From Planococcus sp. SK3692 (lineage in GTDB: Bacteria; Bacillota; Bacilli; Bacillales_A; Planococcaceae): a stretch of DNA of 64,000 nt. The notes below the pieces were generated by a model. That model was not told the DNA's origin, searched no databases, and was given only the letters and a program-made list of their open reading frames with translations. The stretch's first letter is position 1; every line of letters starts with the position of its first letter. The translations under genes and the position numbers were made by a program. Positions 35,401 to 42,746 of the stretch are shown here, piece after piece. The stretch is taken from contig NZ_JARCHV010000001.1 of assembly GCF_028890485.2 (NCBI RefSeq), positions 1,585,698-1,649,697 of the forward strand, in the 5' to 3' direction.

Positions 35401-36573
35401 TTAGCGTAGCAATTGAAGAACTTGCTGCGGCGCTTGATTCGCCTGTGCCAACATTGCTTGTGATGCTTGTGCAAGAATCGAGTTCTTTGTTTGTTCCATC
35501 ATTTCTTTCGCCATCGTGCGAACATTTACTTTCATAAATGACTAGACTATATCTTCACCCTCTAAACTAGTAGGGGCCGGGCACTTCGGATCTTTCAGTG
35601 CTGATGGACACTGTGTCACCTACGGATTTCATCACCATAGCTCTCACCTTAGATGGTTTATCCTAGTCGTTGAACCTTCTCCACTCTTTCGAGACAGGAG
35701 CTTGGCTGCTGATTGCCCAATCTTTTATTTTCTCTAGCCATCACGTTTGCCGTTTCCAGCTGCGTTGTGGCAATAAAAGCTATCAGGGTTTTCCAGCAAT
35801 TCACCCGGTCGTAATCTCTGGCTGTTACCGGCCAGGACGACTGTACCTCTGCTCGCTTACGCGGCTTCGGCATAATCAACGTCGCGGATACGTGATTCCG
35901 CAGCTGTAATGTTTTCAGAAGATGTGTTCAAGTTGTTGATTGTGTGTTCGAGACGGTTCTGAGTCGACCCTAGCTTCGAACGCTCCGTCGATACTGTAGC
36001 AATAGCTGTATCAATCGCTCCAAGTGCAGTCTGTGAACTAGTCTTAGTCAGCAAATCACCAACTCCACCTGTTAATGCAGCAGCATCTTTATCAGAGAAT
36101 GTATAGGAAATCGTTTGACCAACATTGGCACCTATTTGAAAATCTACCGTAGTAGTAGTACCGTCCCATAATTTTTGCTTATTAAATTCTGTGTGATCAG
36201 AAATTCTTGTAATCTCAGCTGCCAACGCTTGGTATTCAGTGTCGAGTGCTGTACGGTCTTCTGCAACGTTGGTATCACTTGAGGCTTGTACAGACAACTC
36301 ACGCATGCGTTGTAAGATGTCATGTGTTTCGTTTAACGCACCTTCTGCAGTTTGCAACATTGAAATACCATCCTGTGCATTTCGCGACCCTTGTTCTAGT
36401 CCACGAATCTGGCCACGCATTTTTTCAGAGATTGAAAGTCCTGCTGCATCGTCTTTTGCGCTGTTGATGCGAAGTCCTGAAGATAATTTCTCCATGTTGT
36501 TCATTTGTGCGCTCTGAGCTGTGCCCATTTGGCGGTGCGTGTTAAGTGCTGCGATATTGTGATTGATAATCAT
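35401..36573 (-). CDS. hag: Flagellin gene A, interrupted by one group I intron
   Basis: Exon 1 (35875-36573) encodes 233 residues, MIINHNIAALNTHRQMG to AAESRIRDVD, with the conserved flagellin N-terminal D0/D1 region and a short variable part. Exon 2 (35401-35514) encodes MAKEMMEQTKNSIL to QANQAPQQVLQLLR. Splicing of the 360-nt intron gives a 270-residue flagellin. Unspliced RNA would stop five codons into the intron (DVDYAEAA). A SigD promoter, a CsrA hairpin and a CACGGAGG ribosome site lie upstream, and fliW-csrA are just beyond, so this is probably the main flagellin. Confidence 0.9.
35515..35874 (-). ncRNA. Group I intron in flagellin A (site DVD|MAKEMM)
   Basis: A 360-nt group I intron at the same site as the first intron of flagellin B and, by eye, identical to it base for base, while the variable parts of the two genes differ. 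Core elements P, Q, R and S and the guide pairing are as described there. The P1 loop contains an in-frame TAA, so translation of unspliced RNA stops early. Confidence 0.88.
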
Positions 36574-36616
36574 TGTGTATTACCTCCGTGTAATGTTTTT
36601 TTGTTTTTTTGCAAGC

Positions 36617-36634
36617 GTCCAAATCCGTTTGGAC
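36617..36634 (-). promoter_or_regulatory. CsrA-type hairpin in the flagellin A leader
   Basis: On the minus strand GTCCAAA and TTTGGAC arms form a perfect 7-bp stem with a CGGA loop; a second GGA lies in the ribosome site CACGGAGG. The stem differs in sequence from that of flagellin B but keeps the fold and the GGA loop. Confidence 0.7.
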
Positions 36635-36649
36635 TGCCTTACATTCTAT

Positions 36650-36676
36650 TTATCGGTAAGCGTTTTAAAATGTTTA
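36650..36676 (-). promoter_or_regulatory. SigD promoter of flagellin A
   Basis: On the minus strand TAAA, 15 nt, ACCGATAA: two bases from the SigD consensus with ideal spacing. Confidence 0.85.
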
Positions 36677-36751
36677 GTAATTTTTAAAAATATATTTTTT
36701 CTTTTCAGATTGGGATAAATGAATTCTTAAATATTATGCTAAATGAAGTTG

Positions 36752-36806
36752 AGGGGGGGACTCCTGCAGAATACACCCGCGGCAACTGAGACCGCCTGGA
36801 GCGAAA
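36752..36806. repeat. Short degenerate dispersed repeat copy D
   Basis: Blocks GGGACTCCTGCAGAA, ACCCGCGGCAACTGAGACC and CTGGAGCGAAATGA recall the reverse strand of copy C (GCGACTCCTGCGGGAA ... CCTGGA). It looks like a decayed or short variant. It lies between csrA's terminator and the flagellin A promoter. Confidence 0.5.
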
Positions 36807-36824
36807 TGATTACAGAATTGATAT

Positions 36825-36855
36825 AAAAAAGCCTGCGAAAAATATCGCAGGCTCT
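36825..36855 (-). terminator. Terminator after csrA
   Basis: GCCTGCGA and TCGCAGGC arms followed on the minus strand by TTTTTT. It separates csrA from flagellin A. Confidence 0.9.
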
Positions 36856-36857
36856 TC

Positions 36858-37079
36858 TCATTTCTTCATTTTCAAAAAATCACTAATATCAATCACATTC
36901 GACACCGCGTTCTTATTCTCTTCCTGAATCTCCAAATAAATCTCTTTCCGGTGGATCGGTATTTCCTTCGGTGCGGAAATCCCTAGTTTGATGAGGTCGC
37001 CTTCGATGGAAGTGACCGTGATTTCGATGTTGTCGTCGATGACGATCGATTCGCCGACTTTGCGTCCGAGTACGAGCAT
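36858..37079 (-). CDS. csrA: Translational regulator CsrA
   Basis: A 73-residue protein with the complete CsrA fold and RNA-binding edges ([39 protein letters not shown]). CsrA binds GGA motifs in the hag leader and blocks translation until FliW removes it. It lies 3 nt behind fliW and upstream of two flagellin genes with matching GGA hairpins. Confidence 0.96.
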   Translation of the reverse strand: MLVLGRKVGESIVIDDNIEITVTSIEGDLIKLGISAPKEIPIHRKEIYLEIQEENKNAVSNVIDISDFLKMKK

Positions 37080-37082
37080 CGC

Positions 37083-37529
37083 TTACACCTGCCTTGCCGC
37101 TTGTTGGAACAGCGGATGTTTCACTTGGTAGTTCGGGTTGTTCAGGACGATCTGCTTGCCGAGCTGCTGCTGGTTGTTGATGACGACTGGCGCTTTTAAA
37201 TTCGCTGTCGCGTCTCCGATTTGTTTATTTGGTGTGACCGTCACCAAAACGATCGCATCGGATGGGTCGTCCAGTTTCAATTGCCCGGTCAAAGTGTCAT
37301 CGAGCTTCACTTCGTAATCTGGCAAAAAGACGAACGGGTCCGCCATAAAGAAGCTGATCGCCGCGTGTTCTGTGGACTGAAGGAAAAAGAACGGCGAGTC
37401 TCCCGATGGGTCTGCCGGCAGCAAGACGAATGTCGTCTCCTCTTCGAATCCCGGGATGCCGCGTTCGAATGTGAGCAAACGATTGTCTTCAAGTTCGAGC
37501 TCGCCGAATTGTTCTGTGTGGATTTTCAT
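37083..37529 (-). CDS. fliW: Flagellar assembly factor FliW
   Basis: A 148-residue protein with the FliW signature (LELEDNRLLTFERGIPGFEE, LLPADPSGDSPFFFLQSTEH). FliW is held by unsecreted flagellin or by CsrA, coupling flagellin synthesis to export. It follows the nucleotide cyclase gene by 29 nt in the same direction. Confidence 0.95.
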   Translation of the reverse strand: MKIHTEQFGELELEDNRLLTFERGIPGFEEETTFVLLPADPSGDSPFFFLQSTEHAAISFFMADPFVFLPDYEVKLDDTLTGQLKLDDPSDAIVLVTVTPNKQIGDATANLKAPVVINNQQQLGKQIVLNNPNYQVKHPLFQQAARQV

Positions 37530-37558
37530 GGCTGACTTCCTTTCTATATGAACCTGAT

Positions 37559-39367
37559 TTAGCCTGCTTCTATATGAGCCATTTCTTGCATACGCAAACG
37601 CACCAAGGCTTGCTCGCCTGTGATGCCTTTCAACTCGGCGGTAAAAGGCTCAATCGATAGCCGTTGCGTATCCAATAGCGCCGCTACGTCCGGTTGTTCG
37701 AGCAATTCTTGGCTCAGGATCACTTCACCCGCATCGCCCTGGCCTTGCACACGCGCCGCTAGATTCACGGTGCGGCCGAAATAATCGAGCCGGTCGTTCG
37801 AGTTGACGGCAATCGCCGGCCCGCTAAAGAGGCCGAGCCTTAGTAGCAGTGTATCATTTGTCTGTTCGTTAAAGGCACCGAGTTTTTCCTGGATCGCGAG
37901 CGCCGCTTTGACGCCGTCCGCGGGTTTCGAGAACACCGCCATGACCGCGTCGCCAATCGTCTTGACGACGCTGCCGGAATTCTGTTTGATGTGTTCGATC
38001 AAAAAGTCGAAATGGCCGCGCACGCGTCCGTAGGCATTGGCGTCTCCCGCTTCTTCGTACAATGCAGTCGAGCCCTTCAGATCCGTGAAGAGGATCGTTA
38101 CCTGGCCGATGGCGATTTTCTGCCCCGGCGCCAGCACTTCCGACGAAAACAAATCGCGGAATTCCTGCATGGCGGTCACTTTCGCCGCCGTCACCGTTTC
38201 TTCGCTCCAGTCGGCATTTTCCAGCGCGACGACAATGTCTTTTTCGCTGTCGTTGATGACGGAAATGTTCGATGCTTCCCGAGCTTCCTCTATCCATCCC
38301 GCTTTCGTATAACGGAACGAACCCTTCTGCCCGACTGGCACTTGATCATTTTTTTGCAGCACCCTCAAGCGCATCGACGCCTGATCCGCTAGCGAAAATT
38401 CCGCTTGGTCGCCCGGTTTCACGATGCGCTGCGCTTTAATATGCGGCGTGATCACCGGGCCGCCGACGCAATACACTTCCGCATAGGCTTGGCGGACGTT
38501 CGGATGCACCGCGAACTGCAGCTCGACGGACTGGTCGAAGTTCGCATCGTACAAGACGCCACACAGGTCGCAATGGAATTGCTGCTCGAGGTCAGACAAG
38601 CTGCGGTGGTCATCTTTGGACACGCGGCAATTTGGGCAAATGACGTGCCAGCTCATGTCCGAGAGTCCGGTTTTCGTTGCGTACAACAAGCCCCTCAACA
38701 CTTGCTCACTGTCCATCTCCCAAAGCTTGGCGAGCTGGCTTGGCACCAATTGCGCCGCGTCTTGGTCGCTGCTTTCAGCGAGATGCGCTTTTAGCTGCTC
38801 AATAAATTTCTCTGCGACCGGATAAGCGCGCAATGCATTCGACAGCCGTTCGAGTTCGGCATGGTTCACTTTCGGTACGGCCGGTTTCGCTAGTTTGGAT
38901 GACTGTGCATCCAGTTGGACATTCTCCAAATACAGCATGATCTTTTTGACCGCCGGCAGCCCAGTCGTCTGGATGGCCGGGTAAGCGAGTGCATTGCGCG
39001 GTGCGAACTCGGCCGTTAAGCGGATTTTCGTTTGCATGCCACCACTTACTGCCTCGGACAACTCGACTTTCAATTTGTAATACAGCAGTGGGCCAGACAA
39101 ATATCGCCGCTCAACCGTGTAATACTCCTGTTCCTGCCATTCGAACGGAAACTCCTGCCATTTCATCGGCACCAGCCCCATCACTTTCGCTGCCGCTTCC
39201 CGGTAAAACACGCCGCCTGTCTCCGTTTTCGCCTGCCCGAACGATACAGGAAACAAGCCGATCGCGTCATTCATCTGGTTATTGTCGGCGAGCAGCTGCC
39301 ACGCCATTTCACGGTCAATCGGAAATTCCTGTTCCAGTATGTAGACTTTCGGTTTCAATTTCATCAT
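37559..39367 (-). CDS. Class III adenylate/guanylate cyclase with SRPBCC-like and zinc-ribbon domains
   Basis: A 602-residue soluble protein. Residues 1-160 look like a SRPBCC-type domain; a zinc ribbon follows near 245-275 (CPNC ... CDLC). The cyclase domain starts near residue 420. Both metal-binding Asp are present (LFTDLKGST, TIGDAVMAVF), as are the transition-state Asn and Arg (TVNLAAR). The Lys (VVKTIGD) and Asp (LDYFG) match the adenine-selecting pair, which favours cyclic AMP as product. Such enzymes are unusual in Bacillales. It lies between DUF3307 and fliW. Confidence 0.85.
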   Translation of the reverse strand: MMKLKPKVYILEQEFPIDREMAWQLLADNNQMNDAIGLFPVSFGQAKTETGGVFYREAAAKVMGLVPMKWQEFPFEWQEQEYYTVERRYLSGPLLYYKLKVELSEAVSGGMQTKIRLTAEFAPRNALAYPAIQTTGLPAVKKIMLYLENVQLDAQSSKLAKPAVPKVNHAELERLSNALRAYPVAEKFIEQLKAHLAESSDQDAAQLVPSQLAKLWEMDSEQVLRGLLYATKTGLSDMSWHVICPNCRVSKDDHRSLSDLEQQFHCDLCGVLYDANFDQSVELQFAVHPNVRQAYAEVYCVGGPVITPHIKAQRIVKPGDQAEFSLADQASMRLRVLQKNDQVPVGQKGSFRYTKAGWIEEAREASNISVINDSEKDIVVALENADWSEETVTAAKVTAMQEFRDLFSSEVLAPGQKIAIGQVTILFTDLKGSTALYEEAGDANAYGRVRGHFDFLIEHIKQNSGSVVKTIGDAVMAVFSKPADGVKAALAIQEKLGAFNEQTNDTLLLRLGLFSGPAIAVNSNDRLDYFGRTVNLAARVQGQGDAGEVILSQELLEQPDVAALLDTQRLSIEPFTAELKGITGEQALVRLRMQEMAHIEAG

Positions 39368-39376
39368 CGTTCACTC

Positions 39377-39721
39377 CTATGTCAATGCGATCGCCAAAGC
39401 CAGAAACAATAGGTGGAAAATCTGGTCCGCGACAATCGTGAGCCATCTGCTTTCGGATCCTGTCGTCATTTGGATGCGCTTGACCCAAAACTGGACAAAG
39501 CGCCGCCGGTCGAGCGCGATGTGGCTAAAGAAGACGAGCGCAATCGCCGGTAGCGACAAGCCGCCTGCAAATAAACCGAACAACGCGATGACCGCCGTGT
39601 ACACCGACACATGCGCCAGCAGCGGCAGCCACTGGGTCGCTTTGTGTTTCGCCATCCACGAAGTCTGCAACAAAAAATCGCCGACCAAGTGGCCCAGCAG
39701 TAAATAATCAAACATGCTCAT
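39377..39721 (-). CDS. DUF3307 membrane protein
   Basis: A 114-residue protein with about three to four membrane segments and the DUF3307 pattern (LLGHLVGDFLLQTSWMAKHK). Function unknown. It overlaps the HD-GYP gene by 4 nt and precedes the cyclase by 9 nt, so it is probably co-expressed with signalling enzymes. Confidence 0.8.
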   Translation of the reverse strand: MSMFDYLLLGHLVGDFLLQTSWMAKHKATQWLPLLAHVSVYTAVIALFGLFAGGLSLPAIALVFFSHIALDRRRFVQFWVKRIQMTTGSESRWLTIVADQIFHLLFLALAIALT

Positions 39722-40863
39722 ATCCGGTATCTCCGCTCTGTTTTATACGTGCTTAAATCGTAGTCACATTCTTCTAAGATCGAGATCATCGCATCGACCA
39801 ATTCCGCTTCGAACAACTCGCCGCGGCAGCGCAGCAATTCTTCTGCGCTTTCTTGCGGAGTGAAGCCTTTGCTGTACGGGCGGACAGTGGTCATCGCATC
39901 AAAAGTATCCGCGACGCCGACAATGCGCGCGAATAAAGGAATCGCATCTCCTTGGAGCCCTTCCGGATAACCGCTGCCGTTCAAGCGCTCGTGATGGGAT
40001 TTCGCCGTTTCCACCGCTCGCTCCATCGCATGTCTCGGTTCCATGTTTGCGAGAATCCCGGCACCGATCACCGTGTGCTGTTGGATCGCCTGGAATTCGT
40101 CTTTCGTTAAACGGCCGGGTTTTTGCAGCAAATCATCACGGATGCCGATTTTCCCGATATCGTGAAGCAGCGCGGCTTTATACAGCTCTTCGCATTCGGC
40201 CGGCGCCATGCCGATTTTCTGCGCGATCCATAAAGCATAATTCGCCACGCGCCCCGAATGCCCCGCTGTATAAGGATCGCGCGCATCAAGCATGGTCGCG
40301 AGCGTGCGGATCATGCTGATGAGCATGCGGTTGAGCTCATCGTACATTTGGCTATTATGCAGCGCGAGTGCAGATTGCTGCGCTAACGCTTGGGCGAGGC
40401 GCATGTCCTGCTCAGTGAAAAATTCGCCGCCCTTCTTATTGAGCAATTGCAAAGAGCCGAGTAATTGGCTTTTGACAATCAACGGAACCGTCAAGAGAGA
40501 GCTCGTGATGAATCCGCTCTGCCGGTCAATCCGTTCGTTCCAATCGGCATGCTGCGTAACGTCTTCAATGCGTTCGGCTTTGCCGGTTTCGAGTACTTTC
40601 CACACAATGCCTCGCCCTTTAGGCAGTTTGACGTCGAGAATTTCGTCGGCTGCCGCACCGAATGCTGACACGGCCTGCAGATGCTGCCCATCTGTATCCG
40701 CGATCCACAGCGTCCCCGCTTCCGCGCCGATTACGCGCATCATCTGCTGCAAAATATTATCGAATACTTTATCCTGCTCAAGATGGGAATTGAGTTCTTT
40801 TGATGCGTCCCATAACGCCATCAGCTCTTGGATGCGCTGTTCCAATTGCTCCGTTTCATTCAT
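39718..40863 (-). CDS. GAF and HD-GYP domain protein, predicted c-di-GMP phosphodiesterase
   Basis: A 381-residue protein. A short coiled coil leads to a GAF domain (residues 30-180) and then an HD-GYP domain with the active-site motifs HDIGKIGIRD and SHHERLNGSGYPEGL. HD-GYP enzymes break down cyclic di-GMP, and some act on cyclic GMP-AMP. It is the first gene of a unit leading to fliW and csrA, with a SigD promoter about 160 nt upstream. Confidence 0.88.
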   Translation of the reverse strand: MNETEQLEQRIQELMALWDASKELNSHLEQDKVFDNILQQMMRVIGAEAGTLWIADTDGQHLQAVSAFGAAADEILDVKLPKGRGIVWKVLETGKAERIEDVTQHADWNERIDRQSGFITSSLLTVPLIVKSQLLGSLQLLNKKGGEFFTEQDMRLAQALAQQSALALHNSQMYDELNRMLISMIRTLATMLDARDPYTAGHSGRVANYALWIAQKIGMAPAECEELYKAALLHDIGKIGIRDDLLQKPGRLTKDEFQAIQQHTVIGAGILANMEPRHAMERAVETAKSHHERLNGSGYPEGLQGDAIPLFARIVGVADTFDAMTTVRPYSKGFTPQESAEELLRCRGELFEAELVDAMISILEECDYDLSTYKTERRYRI

Positions 40864-41019
40864 GAAGTGGCCTCCGCTATAAGTTTTTACTTTGAAATCA
40901 AGATGAATTATTTATTCCAAACGATAGCTTATTATCACGTTTCCCACAATAGCTTGTACATGCTTAAATGAAAAATACACATGTTCATATGCATCCAGTC
41001 TATTGAACTGTCACTTTTA

Positions 41020-41046
41020 TTATCGGCAGTTTCCATAAAACATTTA
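41020..41046 (-). promoter_or_regulatory. SigD promoter of the HD-GYP - cyclase - fliW - csrA unit
   Basis: On the minus strand TAAA, 15 nt, GCCGATAA. The next gene starts about 160 nt downstream. Confidence 0.85.
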
Positions 41047-41057
41047 ATAATTTCCAC

Positions 41058-41088
41058 AAAAAAACCGGACCCATAAAGAGTCCGGTTT
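41058..41088 (-). terminator. Terminator after the RsbR-like gene
   Basis: AAACCGGAC and GTCCGGTTT arms followed by T residues on the minus strand. Confidence 0.9.
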
Positions 41089-41091
41089 CAC

Positions 41092-41922
41092 TTACGATTC
41101 GATTTTCTCCAAACTTTCCAATGCTTGCTTGACGGTCGCATAGGCATCCGCCGATGCTAATTGAATCCCCGACTGGACGATTGTTTGCACCAAGTCCGGA
41201 CGCAGCCCCGCCACGACGACGTGAATCCCCATTAGGCTGAGCGTGCTGCCGATATGGTGGATCGCTTCTGCGGTCTGGTCGTCAATCTTCAAGACGCCCG
41301 AGAAATCCGTGATGACATGATACACATCCATCTCCGCAATGTGCGGGATGACATTCGTCAAAATGTGATTGACCCGGTAGCTATCGAGATAGCCGATCAA
41401 CGGCAAGACGACGACATCGTCCGCGACTGGAACGATCGGTGCCGACAGCGCAATCATCTCGCTTTGCATTTCCGCTTCGTATTTTTCCTGAAGTCGTTCA
41501 AACGCAAAGAAAGTTTCGTTCAGGCTGACGTCGAGCAAGGTGTTGATGCGTTTGATTACAAGCGCATTCTCTTCCAGGCTGAGCCCTGATTTGACGCTCA
41601 GTTCCGTGAACAATTCCGCCATGACGACGCGCGTCGGCGGATAACGCACGACGATATCCGAAATCTTACCGCCGGAAGATACTTGCATTTCGGCATTTTG
41701 CTTGCTCCACTCGAGAAGTGCGTCGGGCACTTCAAGATCGGCTTCGTTGCCCATGGTCTCACCAAGATAGCTAAGCAATTCCTCGTACATATCGACCGCG
41801 CGCAAGCGTTCCTCTGCCGGGATGTCCTGATTGATTTTTGCAAGCACCCGGTCGACTACTTGTTCAGCGAGCGCACGCGGGCTCGCTGTGATATATCCGC
41901 AAAACTCCGTAAATGAAGACAT
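41092..41922 (-). CDS. RsbR-like STAS domain protein
   Basis: A 276-residue protein with an N-terminal helical, non-heme-globin-like sensor half and a C-terminal STAS domain (VLPLIGYLDSYRVNHILTNV ... ITDFSGVLKIDDQTAEAI). RsbR proteins build the stressosome that controls SigB. The usual phosphorylated Thr of the ITGV loop appears as Ser (DFSGV). I use the ATG at 41922 after AGGTGG; upstream residues are not family-like. No other stressosome genes are nearby. Confidence 0.85.
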   Translation of the reverse strand: MSSFTEFCGYITASPRALAEQVVDRVLAKINQDIPAEERLRAVDMYEELLSYLGETMGNEADLEVPDALLEWSKQNAEMQVSSGGKISDIVVRYPPTRVVMAELFTELSVKSGLSLEENALVIKRINTLLDVSLNETFFAFERLQEKYEAEMQSEMIALSAPIVPVADDVVVLPLIGYLDSYRVNHILTNVIPHIAEMDVYHVITDFSGVLKIDDQTAEAIHHIGSTLSLMGIHVVVAGLRPDLVQTIVQSGIQLASADAYATVKQALESLEKIES

Positions 41923-42026
41923 TCCGCCTGCCACCTTTTCCAATGAATTGCTTTTAGTATACCATTTTGTATAAGGGCAGGCACGCCGATATGACCATAG
42001 AAATGACAATGACATACTCCTGTAAC

Positions 42027-42058
42027 AAAGCCCCGCCTATAGTTTCAGGCGGGGCTTT
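42027..42058 (-). terminator. Terminator after the DinB-like gene
   Basis: AAAGCCCCGCCT and AGGCGGGGCTTT arms. It lies between the DinB-like gene and the RsbR-like gene. Confidence 0.85.
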
Positions 42059-42065
42059 CATCAAG

Positions 42066-42527
42066 TTATTGGATTTTGATCGTTTTGCGGATGGCGCTCA
42101 TCGTCCCGAGATGAAGCGCATCGTGTGAAATCATGAATGCCAAGACTTCCCCGAGCGTCTCCATGCCGAGAAATGGCTCGAGCAATTTATTATCGAGCTT
42201 GCCGGCCGTCACGTGCTCGATTTGATCGGGCTGGTCACGCAACACTTGCTTGAGCTCTCCAAGCGATGGCACGTCGCCTTCCCAATTTTGCGGGGATGTG
42301 CCGCTGGCGAATAATTCTTTATAGCGTTCCGGCAAAAACGGTTCCGTGTCGAGTGATTTCGAGACGAAACTATCGATTCCCGTTGCCAGATGCCCCGCGT
42401 TCCAGCGGATCGAGTTGCGGAACGGCGTCGGCATTTGGTCCGCTTCTTCTTCACTCATCTTATCCAACAGTTTGATGATCATGCCGCGCCAGGTTTTCCA
42501 TTGCCGAAACATTATTTCTTCGTTCAT
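42066..42527 (-). CDS. DinB-family metal-binding protein
   Basis: A 153-residue four-helix protein with the DinB/YfiT-type histidines (WNAGHLATG and SHDALHLG). Members are metal-dependent enzymes or thiol transferases, and the substrate here is unknown. Confidence 0.8.
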   Translation of the reverse strand: MNEEIMFRQWKTWRGMIIKLLDKMSEEEADQMPTPFRNSIRWNAGHLATGIDSFVSKSLDTEPFLPERYKELFASGTSPQNWEGDVPSLGELKQVLRDQPDQIEHVTAGKLDNKLLEPFLGMETLGEVLAFMISHDALHLGTMSAIRKTIKIQ

Positions 42528-42687
42528 CCTATCGCCTCCCGAAATGTGAATATGCCCATTTTAGCGTTTTCACAGGAAGCTAGGCAAAGCTTCCGACTCG
42601 CAGGAATAAAGCAACATCATAAAGCTAACCATTTTTTGGTATATACTTTGCCTTTTATGCCTTAAAAGCTAATTTTGTAAAAACTTC

Positions 42688-42715
42688 TTGTGAATTAAGT
42701 CACATCCGATATACT
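42688..42715 (+). promoter_or_regulatory. Probable SigA promoter of the EAL gene
   Basis: TTGTGA, 16 nt, TATACT, about 32 nt before the TTG start. The -10 region overlaps TCCGATAT, which recalls a SigD -10, but there is no TAAA at the right distance. Confidence 0.6.
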
Positions 42716-42746
42716 TTAATTACCACAAATTTAAGGGGGAGCATGT

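Noticed and set aside
34299-35879. A 73-residue open frame inside both introns as a homing endonuclease or intron protein
   Set aside because: It has no LAGLIDADG, GIY-YIG or HNH motif, overlaps conserved ribozyme elements and lacks a ribosome site.
34498-36573. The two flagellin genes as truncated pseudogenes
   Set aside because: The missing 37 C-terminal residues are encoded intact 360 nt downstream in both genes, and the gap has a complete group I core with guide pairing.
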